64,000 nt of DNA from Megasphaera sp. UBA1696. Lineage in GTDB: Bacteria > Bacillota > Negativicutes > Veillonellales > Megasphaeraceae. This document shows, piece by piece, positions 43,561-53,424 of the stretch. A program made the position numbers and the translations under genes. A model generated the notes under the pieces. That model ran no database searches, was not told the DNA's origin, and worked only from the letters and a program-made list of their open reading frames with translations. Each line of letters starts with the position of its first letter. The stretch's first letter is position 1. The DNA lies in contig DCJQ01000039.1 in the NCBI GenBank assembly GCA_002319965.1, forward strand, positions 66,573-130,572, read 5' to 3'.

Positions 43561-45927
43561 CTACATCGACGGATCGACATCGATGACGACGCCCGTCTGC
43601 CAACAGGCCGGAAGCTGACGCATCCCCTTCTTTATCGGTCCCAGGTCGGCGGCTGTCAGCGATAAGACCAAGCGATATTTATTGCGGATCTTTTTGATGA
43701 CGTCTTCATAAGGACCGATGACGATAACCGACTCTCCGTGCTCTTTATTCCAGCTCGAAAGGGCCGCTGCCACGTCGTTGGCCTTACGCCAGACTTCTTG
43801 TTCGTCGCTGTCACTGACCAGGATCTTCGTCATTTCCTGAAATGGCGGGTAGGCCAATTCTTTGCGGAACCGGATCTCTTGGTCGTAAAAAGCACGATAA
43901 TCCTGGCGGGCGGCACATTGGATGACGTAGTGATCCGGCGCATAGGTCTGCATGACGACGCGGCCGGGAACGTCGCCTCGACCGGCCCGGCCGGCTGCCT
44001 GCGTAAGGAGCTGGAAGGTCCGTTCCCCCGCCCAGTAAGCCGGCAGGTTGAGCAGGCTGTCTGCCGACAAGATGCCGACGGCACTGACACCGGGAAAGTC
44101 ATGGCCTTTCGCGACCATCTGCGTCCCTAATAAGATATCGTATTCATGGCGTCGGAAGGCTTCGATGATGCGGTCGCCGCTGTGTTTGCGGCTCGTCGTA
44201 TCCTGGTCGAGGCGGACGATACGAGCCTGCGGAAAGAGCTCGTGGAGCTGCTGCTCCACCTTTTCCGTACCGCTGCCAAAAAATTTAATGTATTTGCTGC
44301 CGCAGGACGGGCAGACCGTCGGCACGGGCTTTTCGGCATCACAGTAGTGACATTTCAAATGAGACGACTGGCGGTGATAGACCATGGCTACGTCACAGGT
44401 ATCGCATTTGACGACATAGCCGCACTTGCGGCACATGACGAATGTCGAATAGCCCCGCCGGTTGAGGAGGATGATTGCCTGTTGACGGGCTGCCAAGGTT
44501 TCATTCAGCAGTCCGTACAGGGAATCGGACACGACGCGGTAATTGCCGCGGGCCAGTTCCTCTCTCATATCGACAACAGTGACTTCCGGCAAGGGGCGGT
44601 GGCCGACGCGTTCCTTCAGTTCCACCAAGACGTAGTCCCCCTGAAGGGCCTTATAATAATCGCCTAAGGCCGGCGTCGCGCTGCCGAGGATGACCGGACA
44701 GCCATAGTAAGCCGCCCGTTTCCGGGCTACGGCAACGGCATGGTAGCGCGGCGCTTCATCCTGCTTATACGAGCTGTCGTGGGCTTCGTCGACGATGAAC
44801 AGGCCGATGGAACGGGCCGCCGAAAAGACGGCCGACCGGGCACCGATACAGATGTGGCTGGTCCCGTTTTGCATGCGCAGCCAGTTATTTCGTTTTTCGC
44901 CTTGGGACAACTGGCTGTGCATGACGACGACATCGTCGCCGAAACGGCGCAGGAATCGGCGCACGATTTGGCCGGTCAAGGCGATTTCCGGCACCAAGAC
45001 GATGACCTGCTGTCCCTTAGCCAGTACCTTCTCGGCAAGCTGCATATAGATTTCCGTCTTGCCGCTGCCCGTAATGCCATGGAGGACGTAGGTTTTTCCG
45101 CCTTCATCGCCTTCGATGACATGGAGGGCCTCTTTTTGTTCCGCCGTCAGCGGCAGGGCTTCATCCGGTTCAAGTGTCGGCAGGATGTTTGTCGTCCCTG
45201 CCGGATGCCGCTCCCAGCGGGCCAGGCCCGTCGCACAGAGGCGGCGCATGAGGTCGCGCGTATAGCCCTGCGACTGAAAGTAAGCCGCCGGCGCCGTTCT
45301 CTTTTCTTTCAGTTCCGCCAATAAGGCCTGCTGTTTAGGCCGGCCGTGAAGGATCGCCTCGAGGTCATCCTTTTCAAAGGACAGCCAGTCCTCCATTTTA
45401 TCGGCAATTTTATTCTTTAAAAAACTCTCGCTGCAAAGGCCTTTTTCGGCTAAGAGACGAGCCACGAGGTCACGACCAAATTTACGGCCGAGGGCCCCTT
45501 TTTCCACCTTGCCCTTATCGGCGACATAGAGCTGAACCGACCGGCCTTCTGCCGTCGTCGCCGGCGTCGGCCCCAGGGACAGGACTTCCTGACGGACGAG
45601 GCCGCGCTTGTCGATCATGAACAGCCGCAGGGCATCCGAAAGATTACAGACATAGTAGTCGCGGATCCAAAGGGCCGTTTCAATCATTTCTTCCCGGAAT
45701 CCGGTCTGTGACGACAGGAGGCCCTCGATGGGCTTTAAGGTAAAATCAGCGGGCTCCTCCAGTTCTTCATGGAGGGCGACGACGATGCCCTCTTCCCGGC
45801 GAAAGCCAAAGGGGACGATGACGCGGCTTCCGACGCCAACGGTCAGGTGATCCGGCACGGTATACGAAAATGTCTGCTGTAACCGTTTGGCCGTCGTATT
45901 AATGATAATTTCAGCAATCACGGACAT
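43561..45927 (-). CDS. priA: Primosomal replication restart helicase
   Basis: 788 residues. N-terminal 3'BD, helicase with HGITGSGKTEIYMQLAEK (Walker A) and VDEAHDSSYKQD (DEAH), zinc-binding insert with CRKCG, CDTCD, CHYCD and CPSCG, and C-terminal GTQMVAKGHDFPGV. Reloads the replisome at stalled forks. The gene lies between metK and def as part of the conserved string. Confidence 0.96.
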   Translation of the reverse strand: MSVIAEIIINTTAKRLQQTFSYTVPDHLTVGVGSRVIVPFGFRREEGIVVALHEELEEPADFTLKPIEGLLSSQTGFREEMIETALWIRDYYVCNLSDALRLFMIDKRGLVRQEVLSLGPTPATTAEGRSVQLYVADKGKVEKGALGRKFGRDLVARLLAEKGLCSESFLKNKIADKMEDWLSFEKDDLEAILHGRPKQQALLAELKEKRTAPAAYFQSQGYTRDLMRRLCATGLARWERHPAGTTNILPTLEPDEALPLTAEQKEALHVIEGDEGGKTYVLHGITGSGKTEIYMQLAEKVLAKGQQVIVLVPEIALTGQIVRRFLRRFGDDVVVMHSQLSQGEKRNNWLRMQNGTSHICIGARSAVFSAARSIGLFIVDEAHDSSYKQDEAPRYHAVAVARKRAAYYGCPVILGSATPALGDYYKALQGDYVLVELKERVGHRPLPEVTVVDMREELARGNYRVVSDSLYGLLNETLAARQQAIILLNRRGYSTFVMCRKCGYVVKCDTCDVAMVYHRQSSHLKCHYCDAEKPVPTVCPSCGSKYIKFFGSGTEKVEQQLHELFPQARIVRLDQDTTSRKHSGDRIIEAFRRHEYDILLGTQMVAKGHDFPGVSAVGILSADSLLNLPAYWAGERTFQLLTQAAGRAGRGDVPGRVVMQTYAPDHYVIQCAARQDYRAFYDQEIRFRKELAYPPFQEMTKILVSDSDEQEVWRKANDVAAALSSWNKEHGESVIVIGPYEDVIKKIRNKYRLVLSLTAADLGPIKKGMRQLPACWQTGVVIDVDPSM

Positions 45928-45984
45928 ACCTCCTCATAAGGGCTGCAGCTGAAGTTCGTCGCTGCCGTCCGAGGGCATACGCCC

Positions 45985-46022
45985 AAAAACAGAAAGAGAC
46001 TGCCGTCCCTGCGGCAGTCTCT
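45985..46022 (-). terminator. Terminator after metK
   Basis: Minus-strand AGAGACTGCCG (46022-46012) and CGGCAGTCTCT (46005-45995), loop of 6, then TTCTGTTTTTG. Strong 11-bp stem. Confidence 0.85.
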
Positions 46023-46031
46023 GCATCTCAA

Positions 46032-47222
46032 TTATAAGCCGGCTTCTTTACGGAGCGTATCCGCTTTATCGGTCTGTTCCCAAGGCAGGTTGAGATCGTT
46101 GCGGCCGAAGTGGCCATAAGCAGCAGTCTGTTTGTAAATCGGCCGCTGTAAGTCGAGCATGGCAATGATGCCAGCCGGACGAAGGTCAAAATTCTTTTCA
46201 ATGAGTCCGACAATTTTTTCATTGTCGACTTTGCCCGTACCAAACGTTTCAACGTGGATTGAAACAGGGCGAGCGACGCCGATGGCGTATGCCAACTGGA
46301 TTTCGCATTTATCGGCAAGGCCGGCAGCGACGACGTTCTTGGCAACGTAACGGGCTGCATAGGCGGCCGAACGGTCGACCTTTGTAGGATCCTTCCCGGA
46401 GAAAGCACCGCCGCCGTGACGAGCCATGCCGCCATAGGTATCGACGATGATCTTACGACCGGTCAGACCGGAGTCACCCTGAGGACCGCCGATGACGAAA
46501 CGACCCGTCGGATTGATGAAGAGCTTCGTCTTATCATCGAATAAGCCTTGCGGGAGTTCCGGTTTGATGACGAATTCGAGGAGGTCCTTTTCAATCTGTT
46601 CACGCGTGATTTCCGGGCTGTGCTGCGCCGAAATGACGATGGTATCGATGCGAACCGGTTTGCCGTCTTCATATTCGACGGTGACCTGGGTCTTGCCGTC
46701 CGGACGGAGATAAGAGAGCGTTCCGTCTTTACGAACACTGGCCAGGCGGCGTGCCAAACGGTGCGCTAAGGAAACCGGCAGGGGCATGTAGTCATCCGTT
46801 TCGTTCGTTGCATAGCCGAACATCATCCCCTGGTCACCGGCACCGATGGTGTCGAACTGGTCCGAATTGCCTGCCTTCTTTTCAAGGGCATCGTCGACGC
46901 CCATAGCAATATCCGGCGACTGTTCATCGAGGGATACCAAGACGCCGCAAGTATCGCAGTCAAAGCCGTATTTCGCACGGGTATAACCGATGGAACGAAT
47001 CGTTTCACGAACGATGTGCGGAATGTCGACGTAGCACGTCGTCGAAATTTCACCGACGACGTGGACCATCCCGGTGGTCACTAAGGTTTCACAAGCAACG
47101 CGGGCATTTTTATCTTTTGCAAGAATGGCATCCAAAATGCTGTCAGAAATTTGGTCAGCCATTTTATCCGGATGCCCTTCGGTTACGGATTCAGATGTAA
47201 AGAATTCACGATTTTTCACCAT
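46032..47222 (-). CDS. metK: S-adenosylmethionine synthetase
   Basis: 396 residues. [35 protein letters not shown] (ATP/P-loop-like signature), [19 protein letters not shown]. Makes SAM from methionine and ATP. AAGGAGG before ATG. Controlled by a SAM-I riboswitch in its leader, and transcribed alone with a strong terminator after it. SAM is also substrate for SpeD further along the window. Confidence 0.98.
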   Translation of the reverse strand: MVKNREFFTSESVTEGHPDKMADQISDSILDAILAKDKNARVACETLVTTGMVHVVGEISTTCYVDIPHIVRETIRSIGYTRAKYGFDCDTCGVLVSLDEQSPDIAMGVDDALEKKAGNSDQFDTIGAGDQGMMFGYATNETDDYMPLPVSLAHRLARRLASVRKDGTLSYLRPDGKTQVTVEYEDGKPVRIDTIVISAQHSPEITREQIEKDLLEFVIKPELPQGLFDDKTKLFINPTGRFVIGGPQGDSGLTGRKIIVDTYGGMARHGGGAFSGKDPTKVDRSAAYAARYVAKNVVAAGLADKCEIQLAYAIGVARPVSIHVETFGTGKVDNEKIVGLIEKNFDLRPAGIIAMLDLQRPIYKQTAAYGHFGRNDLNLPWEQTDKADTLRKEAGL

Positions 47223-47236
47223 GAGGTTTCCTCCTT

Positions 47237-47275
47237 AAAAAAAATTCCCCTCATTCATGACTGTCATGAGAGGGG
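47237..47275 (-). terminator. SAM-riboswitch terminator before metK
   Basis: Minus-strand CCCCTC (47275-47270, with further pairing inward) and GAGGGG (47252-47247), then AATTTTTTTT. Lies between aptamer and metK start: expression platform. Confidence 0.85.
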
Positions 47276-47285
47276 CTTCCAATCC

Positions 47286-47380
47286 CCATCTGCCAGTATA
47301 AGACTGCTGGAATTAGCACCTTTCATTCATGAAGGTTGCTGCGACATCATAGGGCCAGTCCCTCCGTCGTCTCTTGATGG
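47286..47380 (-). promoter_or_regulatory. SAM-I (S-box) riboswitch
   Basis: Minus strand: P1 CCATC (47380-47376) with GATGG (47290-47286); conserved GAGGGACTGGCCC, GATG, GCAGCAACC, AAGGTGCTAATTCC and CAGATG blocks in order. High SAM is expected to terminate metK transcription. Confidence 0.95.
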
Positions 47381-47403
47381 TTCTTTATTTGATTTACTGG
47401 TTC

Positions 47404-47432
47404 ATTATAATTCAAACCCCTCTATTTTGCAA
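47404..47432 (-). promoter_or_regulatory. Promoter of metK
   Basis: Minus-strand TTGCAA (47432-47427), 17-bp spacer, TATAAT (47409-47404), just upstream of the SAM-I aptamer. Confidence 0.75.
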
Positions 47433-47520
47433 GTTCTTTTTTGGTATAGCAAACATGAGTTCTGTCTTTTTAAAAATTGTCATCATATCCATCCGACACC
47501 GTCCTTCCTGCAGAATGTTT

Positions 47521-47549
47521 TTTACATCCGTTACAGAAAACGTTATAAT
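47521..47549 (+). promoter_or_regulatory. Promoter of the DUF2325-like gene
   Basis: TTTACA (47521-47526), 17-bp spacer, TATAAT (47544-47549), about 25 bp before the start codon. Confidence 0.7.
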
Positions 47550-47574
47550 GAATAGATAGGAAGAAAGGATGATT

Positions 47575-49170
47575 ATGATGACCAAATTGCGGCCAAGAGA
47601 TATATTTTTCAACGACCCCTATTTTGACTTTGCCAGCCATTGTAAAACGGCAGATTTGCGTTTGGCCAAGCGCGTAGAAATCTGGGATAAATGGTACCGT
47701 ACCCAAGGACTGGTAACGACCTTACTGCAGCGCGAAAGCCTGGCCTTCATCCGCTACAACGGCACGGAGCGGGAAGAAGCCATGATTCTTCGGATATACG
47801 AACGGACACCGGACCGTCTCCTCATCAATGCCTATTACGCATCGAAACGAAATGCCACCGAAATCTATGCCGGTACGATTCGTCTGGAACGCTACGCCAC
47901 AGCCCAGACGACGGGCAACGATTCCTATATGGGCATGATCGACCTCTTGATGCTAAAAACGGACGATGAACTCGTCGGGTTGAGCGATGTCTTTGAAGAT
48001 ATCCAACAGGCAAAACACATGGCTGCCCAGTCCTTAGGCATCTATCTGATGGCCATCTACGACGGCCCCTGGATCGATGACAGCCGGGCTGACGCCGAGA
48101 AGACACCGGCTATGATTGCCGGTGAAGAACGAGAAGAACTCCTTCAGTTGCGTCAGGAAAAAGCTCAAATGGAAGCCGACCGGGAAGAACTCCTGCGTCT
48201 GCGTCTCGAATCGCAAAACCGCAAAACCGTTCTTTCTGAATTGGAACGGCTGCGTCAGGAACTGGAGGACGAGCGAAACGGCCGTCAAGAGGACCTTCAA
48301 CACTACGAAGCGACCCTCCGCCAACAGGAAGAATACACGGAACGAATCAAGGAAAAGGCCGCCATTCAGGTATCGGAGCTGTTGACCCTGCGTCAGACCC
48401 TTCGTAAATATGAGGCAGATCCCGAATTGGCGAAAAAAGCAGCCGCCGCACCGAATGCCGCTGCTGCCGTAAAACCTTCAGCGCCGATAACCGCCTCGAC
48501 TCCGGTAAAATCAGACGCCCCGGCAACACCGGCAGCGCCTTCGAAAGCAGCAGAACCGACAGCCTCGACGGCACCGACCAAGGCAACGGAAACGGAAAAA
48601 ACGGCACCCTCGGAAAAACCAACGACGCCGACACCACCATCAGCTTCAGAAACATCGCCGACTCCCGCGGCATCCGGCGAAGGGCCGACCTCGGCCGAGC
48701 CGATAAAGACGGCAGAACGGACAACCTCAGAAAAGCCGGGGAAGGCTGCCGAACCGGCAACCGCCCCACAGAGTCCGGAAACCACCGCCACTAAATCGGA
48801 AAAATCCAAGGCTTCTTCCAAAGACCGCGGCCTCGAACTGCCGTCCTTCATGACCCAGCGGGACTATACGCACAGTTTGGACCGCTTCCTGGCCGGACGC
48901 CAAATCGCCTTGGCCGGCGGTACGCCGGAATGGCAGGGCCGGATAAAGCGCCGCTTCCCGACGGCTGCCATCCTCAGCGGCTATACCGGCGACGACCGAA
49001 TCCTGCGGGCTTCCACCCTCTTAGTCATCAACTTGAGTGAAGGCCAGACCGATCTGGTCAAATGGGCCATGGCCGCTGCCAGAGACATGGGTTGCCCCTG
49101 CCTTCCCATTAAGACGACGAATTTAAACGGCTTTGCCAAGGCCGTCGTAGAATACGCCAAAAAAGTATAA
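47575..49170 (+). CDS. Unrecognised multidomain protein with DUF2325-like C-terminal domain
   Basis: About 531 residues. Four regions are visible. (1) A mixed alpha/beta domain to about 165, RPRDIFFNDPYFDFASH at the start. (2) A charged coiled coil about 185-270 rich in Glu, Arg, Leu and Gln. (3) A low-complexity Ala/Pro/Thr/Ser/Glu linker about 285-425. (4) A compact C-terminal domain, IALAGGTPEWQGRIKRRFP ... LLVINLSEGQTDLVKWAMAAARDMGCPCLPIKTT, resembling DUF2325. No signal peptide. The start is ATG 47575 (or 47578) after AAAGGA. Monocistronic, plus strand, inserted in a minus-strand housekeeping string. Function unknown. Confidence 0.75.
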   Translation: MMTKLRPRDIFFNDPYFDFASHCKTADLRLAKRVEIWDKWYRTQGLVTTLLQRESLAFIRYNGTEREEAMILRIYERTPDRLLINAYYASKRNATEIYAGTIRLERYATAQTTGNDSYMGMIDLLMLKTDDELVGLSDVFEDIQQAKHMAAQSLGIYLMAIYDGPWIDDSRADAEKTPAMIAGEEREELLQLRQEKAQMEADREELLRLRLESQNRKTVLSELERLRQELEDERNGRQEDLQHYEATLRQQEEYTERIKEKAAIQVSELLTLRQTLRKYEADPELAKKAAAAPNAAAAVKPSAPITASTPVKSDAPATPAAPSKAAEPTASTAPTKATETEKTAPSEKPTTPTPPSASETSPTPAASGEGPTSAEPIKTAERTTSEKPGKAAEPATAPQSPETTATKSEKSKASSKDRGLELPSFMTQRDYTHSLDRFLAGRQIALAGGTPEWQGRIKRRFPTAAILSGYTGDDRILRASTLLVINLSEGQTDLVKWAMAAARDMGCPCLPIKTTNLNGFAKAVVEYAKKV

Positions 49171-49173
49171 AGA

Positions 49174-49220
49174 AAACGGCAAGAAATGACAGATAGCTTC
49201 TGCATTCCTTGCCGTTTTTT
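49174..49220 (+). terminator. Terminator after the DUF2325-like gene (shared with convergent nitroreductase)
   Basis: AAACGGCAAG (49174-49183) and CTTGCCGTTT (49208-49217) with a 24-nt loop, then T run; the reverse reading ends in TTTTC, so it may serve both convergent genes. Confidence 0.7.
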
Positions 49221-49238
49221 ATGGCTTTAAAAAGGATT

Positions 49239-49907
49239 TTATTTTACCCAGGTAACGACGTCTTCCATAGCCTGCCGCGTCTTAGCATGGGGTTCTTCGT
49301 TGCGATAACCGAATCCGGCCATAACCGAGACCCCGAAGTGTTCCGTGTCGAGCAGGCCTTCGTCAGCCAGCATAGCATCGACCTTTGCGCGGTTAAAGCC
49401 TTCAATGGGGCAGGAATCGACGCCGAGCATGGCTGCCGTCGACAGCATGTTGGCCAGGGCCAGGTAGGTCTGTTTGCTGGCCCAGTCAAAGATGGCCCGG
49501 TCGCTTTCCAGTAAGTTGAAATCGTCTTTCTGGAAGGCCTCAAAAGCCGCTTTTCTCCCCTGCTCCGCATCTTCCGGCAAGTGCTGTACGTCACGCATGA
49601 TATGGGTAATATAAGGAGAGCTGTACAAGGTATCGACTTTCTTGCGAGCCAGCAGGATTACGAAGTGACTGGCCCCTTTCAAGCTGTTCTGGGCTCCCCA
49701 GGCGATGGGAAATAATTTATCTTTGATGTCCTGGCGTTCAATGACTAAAAACTTCCACGGTTCAAAACCAAAGGAACTCGGCGATAAGCGGCCCGCTTCC
49801 AAAATGGTGTTGAAGTCGGCGTCGGATACCTTTTTCGCGGCATCGAAGCTCTTGGTTGCGTGTCTGAAGTTAAAGGCTTTTAAAATATCGGCTGCTGCAA
49901 TGGTCAT
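49239..49907 (-). CDS. Nitroreductase family protein (NfsB-like)
   Basis: 222 residues. FMN-dependent flavoprotein fold: FRHATKSFDAAKKVSD start, EAGRLSPSSFGFEPWKFLVI, LANMLSTAAMLGVDSCPIEGFN and VSVMAGFGYRNEEPHAKTR at the FMN phosphate site. Reduces quinones or nitro compounds with NAD(P)H. Monocistronic; inserted between coaBC and metK. Confidence 0.92.
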   Translation of the reverse strand: MTIAAADILKAFNFRHATKSFDAAKKVSDADFNTILEAGRLSPSSFGFEPWKFLVIERQDIKDKLFPIAWGAQNSLKGASHFVILLARKKVDTLYSSPYITHIMRDVQHLPEDAEQGRKAAFEAFQKDDFNLLESDRAIFDWASKQTYLALANMLSTAAMLGVDSCPIEGFNRAKVDAMLADEGLLDTEHFGVSVMAGFGYRNEEPHAKTRQAMEDVVTWVK

Positions 49908-50090
49908 ATGTACTCATCCTTTCCACATAATACTATATTTACATCAATTTTGAGTATTTATCTCATATATTTTTCATGGTCTAAGTATAGCATAAGATGG
50001 TCAAAAGGTGAAGAACGTATTTTTTTCATATTGACTCAGGATAAACTGATCTGGGTATGTTCTTTATACCGCCAAAGATACCGCCAAAAG

Positions 50091-50125
50091 AAAGACCATC
50101 CCAACAACCGGTCGGGATGGTCTTT
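50091..50125 (-). terminator. Terminator after coaBC
   Basis: AAAGACCATCCC (50091-50102) and GGGATGGTCTTT (50114-50125), perfect 12-bp stem, 11-nt loop, then TTTCTTTTGG on the minus strand. Confidence 0.85.
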
Positions 50126-50127
50126 CA

Positions 50128-51354
50128 CTATGCCTTTTGTTTGGAAGTTTTAGCTTTGATAATCGCAGCTGCCCGAGCTACGATAATGGAAGCCAGTTCA
50201 TCTTTTGCCATCTTTTCCAAGGTCTCTGAAGAGCCGTCGGGGAACAGCAAGGTGGCAATATTGGTCGTACCCTGGAAGCCGGCGCCTTCAGCGCTGACAT
50301 CGTTGGCCACGAGCATATCGAGATTCTTTTTCTGAAGTTTCTTGGTACCGTATTCGATGACATTCGTCGTCTCGGCGGCAAAACCGACCAGGACCTGATG
50401 GGTTTTACGCTGGCCAAGACCGTATAGGATGTCCGGATTCTTGGCCATTTCAAGGTTCAGGACATCGTCGTTTTTCTTAATCTTATTTTCCGCCGGATGG
50501 GCCGAACGATAATCGGCAACGGCAGCCGCTTTAATAACTAAATCGCAGTCGTCATAATACGATTCGACAGCCGCCTTCATATCCCTGGTACTGCCGACGT
50601 CGATGCGCCGTGCCAGGCCGACAGGCGTCTTCAAGTTGTCCGTCGTACCGGCAACCAGGGTAACTTCGGCCCCGGCAGCAACAGCCGCTTTAGCAATAGC
50701 AAAGCCCATGCGGCCGCTGGAATGATTGCCGATGAAGCGGACCGGATCGATGGGTTCCCGCGTGCCGCCGGCCGTAACGATGACTTTCTTCCCCTTGAGC
50801 AGGTCATTCTTACAGGCCAGCAGTTCGATATAATCGACGATATCGTCCGGCTCAGGCAGGCGGCCGATGCCGGTGATGCCGCAGGCCAGGTATCCGCTGT
50901 CCGGTTCGATGAGATGGTAGCCGAATTTCTTCAATTTAGCCATATTGTCCTGGGTAATGGGATTCAGATACATATTGCTGTTCATAGCCGGAGCCATCAG
51001 AACCGGTGCCGTCGTCGCCATGACCGTCGTCGTCAGCATATCGTCAGCAATGCCATTGGCGATCTTACCGATGATATTGGCCGTCGCCGGTGCAATGACC
51101 AGGACGTCGGCCCAGCGGGCCAAAGCGATGTGTTCGACGTTGAATTCAGGAACATCTTCAAACATGGAAACGGCGACGGGATTTCCTGAGATTTCCCGCA
51201 GCGTCAGCGGCGTAATCAACTCCGTTGCATGGGCCGTCATGATACATTTGACTTCAGCCCCTGACTTCCGAAGCTGACTGGCAATGGATGCCGCCTTAAA
51301 GGCCGCAATGCCGCCCGTAATGCCAAGGACAATCTTTTTCCCTTCCAAACTCAT
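50128..51354 (-). CDS. coaBC: Bifunctional phosphopantothenoylcysteine decarboxylase / phosphopantothenate-cysteine ligase
   Basis: 408 residues. CoaC domain: VLGITGGIAAFKAASIASQLRK, catalytic His region VEHIALARWAD, APAMNSNMY and GYLACGITGIGRLPEP with the active Cys. CoaB domain from about 185: VIVTAGGTREPIDPVRFIGNHSSGRMG, AAAVADYR and LVGFAAET. Two steps of coenzyme A synthesis. ATG 51354 has GGAGG upstream; longer frame overlaps rpoZ and is rejected. Confidence 0.97.
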   Translation of the reverse strand: MSLEGKKIVLGITGGIAAFKAASIASQLRKSGAEVKCIMTAHATELITPLTLREISGNPVAVSMFEDVPEFNVEHIALARWADVLVIAPATANIIGKIANGIADDMLTTTVMATTAPVLMAPAMNSNMYLNPITQDNMAKLKKFGYHLIEPDSGYLACGITGIGRLPEPDDIVDYIELLACKNDLLKGKKVIVTAGGTREPIDPVRFIGNHSSGRMGFAIAKAAVAAGAEVTLVAGTTDNLKTPVGLARRIDVGSTRDMKAAVESYYDDCDLVIKAAAVADYRSAHPAENKIKKNDDVLNLEMAKNPDILYGLGQRKTHQVLVGFAAETTNVIEYGTKKLQKKNLDMLVANDVSAEGAGFQGTTNIATLLFPDGSSETLEKMAKDELASIIVARAAAIIKAKTSKQKA

Positions 51355-51370
51355 GGCAAGTACCTCCGTG

Positions 51371-51580
51371 TCATTTAATGCCGTCGCGAGGGGCTTCATA
51401 GGTAATTTTATTCTGGTCGATTTCTTCCATGGCGATGGAAACGACTTTGTTCGTATCGACATTGACTAAGGCTTCATCGTGATCAGTCAGTTCACGAGCC
51501 CGTTTAGCAGCCAAGGTAACCAGTGTATATTTGCTGTCTACTTTCTGCATCAAAGATTCAAGGGTCGGTTTAATTAACAT
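51371..51580 (-). CDS. rpoZ: RNA polymerase omega subunit
   Basis: 69 residues. TLESLMQKVDSKYTLVTLAAKRARELT is the conserved omega core (family consensus SKY-LV---AKRAR-L). Located between gmk and coaBC, its standard neighbourhood. Confidence 0.94.
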   Translation of the reverse strand: MLIKPTLESLMQKVDSKYTLVTLAAKRARELTDHDEALVNVDTNKVVSIAMEEIDQNKITYEAPRDGIK

Positions 51581-51596
51581 AGTTCATCTCTCCTAA

Positions 51597-52211
51597 TCAT
51601 TTATACAATTCTTTCGTATGCGCAATGTTCTTGACATTGCGCATAACTTTACACTGTTCGGCTTTTATGATCGATGCCGCTTCATCGATGGCAGTTTCCA
51701 AATCGTCATTGACGATGACATAGTCATAGCGGTCGATCCAGTCGAGCTCTTCGCGAGCCTTGGACAAGCGGCCGTCAATGACCTCTTCGCTATCGGTCTG
51801 GCGGCTTCGCAGGCGATGTTCTAAGACAGAACGGCTGGGCGGCACGATGTAAATAAAGACGCCCTTGGGGTAGCGTTCCTTGACCTGCATCGCCCCTTGG
51901 ATATCGATTTCCAGCATGACGTGCTGCCCTTCGTCCAACATTTGATAGACGTATTTTTTCGGCGTGCCGTAATAATGGTCGTAGACCTTAGCGTGCTCCA
52001 GAAAGGCATCTTCTGAGAGCAGCTGTTCAAAACGGGCATTGTCTGCGAAATAATAATTGACACCGTCGACTTCTCCCGGTCGGGGCTGACGGGTCGTCAT
52101 GGAAATGGAATATTGGATGTTGGGAAACTGTTTGCGCAAGGCCGCACAAATCGTCCCTTTCCCGGCTCCGGACGGGCCGGATACAACGATGAGCAGTCCG
52201 GAATCATTCAT
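51597..52211 (-). CDS. gmk: Guanylate kinase
   Basis: 204 residues. VVSGPSGAGKGTICAAL P-loop, SISMTTRQPRPGEVDGVNYYF GMP-binding region, EHAKVYDHYYGTPK, DIQGAMQV. Phosphorylates GMP to GDP. ATG 52211 follows GGGAG; upstream in-frame codons overlap remA and are rejected. Confidence 0.97.
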   Translation of the reverse strand: MNDSGLLIVVSGPSGAGKGTICAALRKQFPNIQYSISMTTRQPRPGEVDGVNYYFADNARFEQLLSEDAFLEHAKVYDHYYGTPKKYVYQMLDEGQHVMLEIDIQGAMQVKERYPKGVFIYIVPPSRSVLEHRLRSRQTDSEEVIDGRLSKAREELDWIDRYDYVIVNDDLETAIDEAASIIKAEQCKVMRNVKNIAHTKELYK

Positions 52212-52215
52212 AGTA

Positions 52216-52506
52216 TTACTCCCTTTCTTCTTCCGCTGTATCGATGGCGTCGGCCTCACTGCCTGCCGATACGATACGGTGGGAAATGGTTTCCGGCTGA
52301 AGGGCCGACAAGATGATCCAGCCATTATCCATGACGATGACCGACCGCGTCTTGCGGCCAAAGGTCGCATCGATGAGGTTGTTGCCGTCTCGGGCATCTT
52401 GGATAAGGCGCTTTATTGGAGCCGACTCCGGGCTGATCATGGCTACGACCTTATCCCCCATGACGACATTGCCGAAGCCGATATTTAATAAATTAAAGTT
52501 CATCAT
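52216..52506 (-). CDS. RemA/DUF370 family regulatory protein
   Basis: 96 residues. [35 protein letters not shown] and [31 protein letters not shown] are characteristic of RemA, a DNA-binding regulator of biofilm matrix genes in Bacillus. The tail is longer and acidic. Between yicC and gmk; ATGA overlap with yicC. Targets in this diderm are unknown. Confidence 0.93.
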   Translation of the reverse strand: MMNFNLLNIGFGNVVMGDKVVAMISPESAPIKRLIQDARDGNNLIDATFGRKTRSVIVMDNGWIILSALQPETISHRIVSAGSEADAIDTAEEERE

Positions 52507-53390
52507 TCGATATTCTGCACCTGCTCGCGGATTTTTTCGATTTCATTTTTAAGCTGCAGCACCGACTCCGTGACGGCTAAATCGCCGGCCTTCGAGCCGA
52601 TGGTATTGGCTTCTCGGTTCATTTCCTGAATAAGGAAATCGAGTTTTCGACCGACTTCGCCGTCGCTTTGAAGCATGGTGTGAAGCTGATTCAAATGGCT
52701 TTCAAAACGGACGACTTCTTCTGTCACGTCGACCTTATCGGAATACATGGCCACTTCCTGCAAGAGTCGGTCTTCGTCGGGCACCGAAGCCTGCGCCTTA
52801 TCGATGAGCTGACGAATTTTCTTTTCCAGCCGCTCCTGATAAGCCGCCGTCATGGCATCCTTACGACCGGCGATTTCTTCGACAAGGCCCTTCATAACAG
52901 CCGCCCGAGACAGCAGATCCCGACCGATGTTGGCCCCTTCGCGAAGACGCATGGCAACCATGCTGTCTAAAGCGCCCTGCAAAGCCGTTTCAAAAGGCGG
53001 CCAGCTGGCATCGGTATCGATAGCCGGCGGCGTCTGGACGAACCAGTCTTTGGTCAGGGCCATGACCTCACCCAATCCGACGGGACTGCCGTCAAAAAAA
53101 CGATTCTTAGCCCCTTCAAGAGCCGTCTTAACGGCCCCCAGTGCGGCATCGTCGATATGGATTTCCGGCGCCGCCGGCGAGAGGTCTTGAACGGTCACAA
53201 AGACATCGACCTTGCCCCGCTTCAAGACGGACTTAATGCCGCTGCGCAGGCGGTCTTCCAAAGCCAGGTAGGCATGGGGCATCCGTATATTCAATTCCAA
53301 AAAACGTTGGTTCACTGCCCGCATTTCAATGGTAACAGCCAGTTTGCCGTCATTGCCGGTTCCCCTGCCAAAACCAGTCATACTTCGCAT
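52503..53390 (-). CDS. YicC/YloC family endoribonuclease
   Basis: 295 residues. [10 protein letters not shown] start, [17 protein letters not shown], and the C-terminal DUF1732 part [20 protein letters not shown]. Family members from Escherichia coli and Bacillus act as endoribonucleases. First gene of the yicC-remA-gmk-rpoZ-coaBC unit; promoter at 53425-53454. Confidence 0.94.
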   Translation of the reverse strand: MRSMTGFGRGTGNDGKLAVTIEMRAVNQRFLELNIRMPHAYLALEDRLRSGIKSVLKRGKVDVFVTVQDLSPAAPEIHIDDAALGAVKTALEGAKNRFFDGSPVGLGEVMALTKDWFVQTPPAIDTDASWPPFETALQGALDSMVAMRLREGANIGRDLLSRAAVMKGLVEEIAGRKDAMTAAYQERLEKKIRQLIDKAQASVPDEDRLLQEVAMYSDKVDVTEEVVRFESHLNQLHTMLQSDGEVGRKLDFLIQEMNREANTIGSKAGDLAVTESVLQLKNEIEKIREQVQNIE

Positions 53391-53424
53391 GTTAGAACCC
53401 CCTTAATAACCTATTCAATACCTC

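Noticed and set aside
52212..52397. Extended N-terminus of guanylate kinase
   Set aside because: It overlaps remA in another frame and lacks a ribosome site; the P-loop is at the normal distance from ATG 52211.
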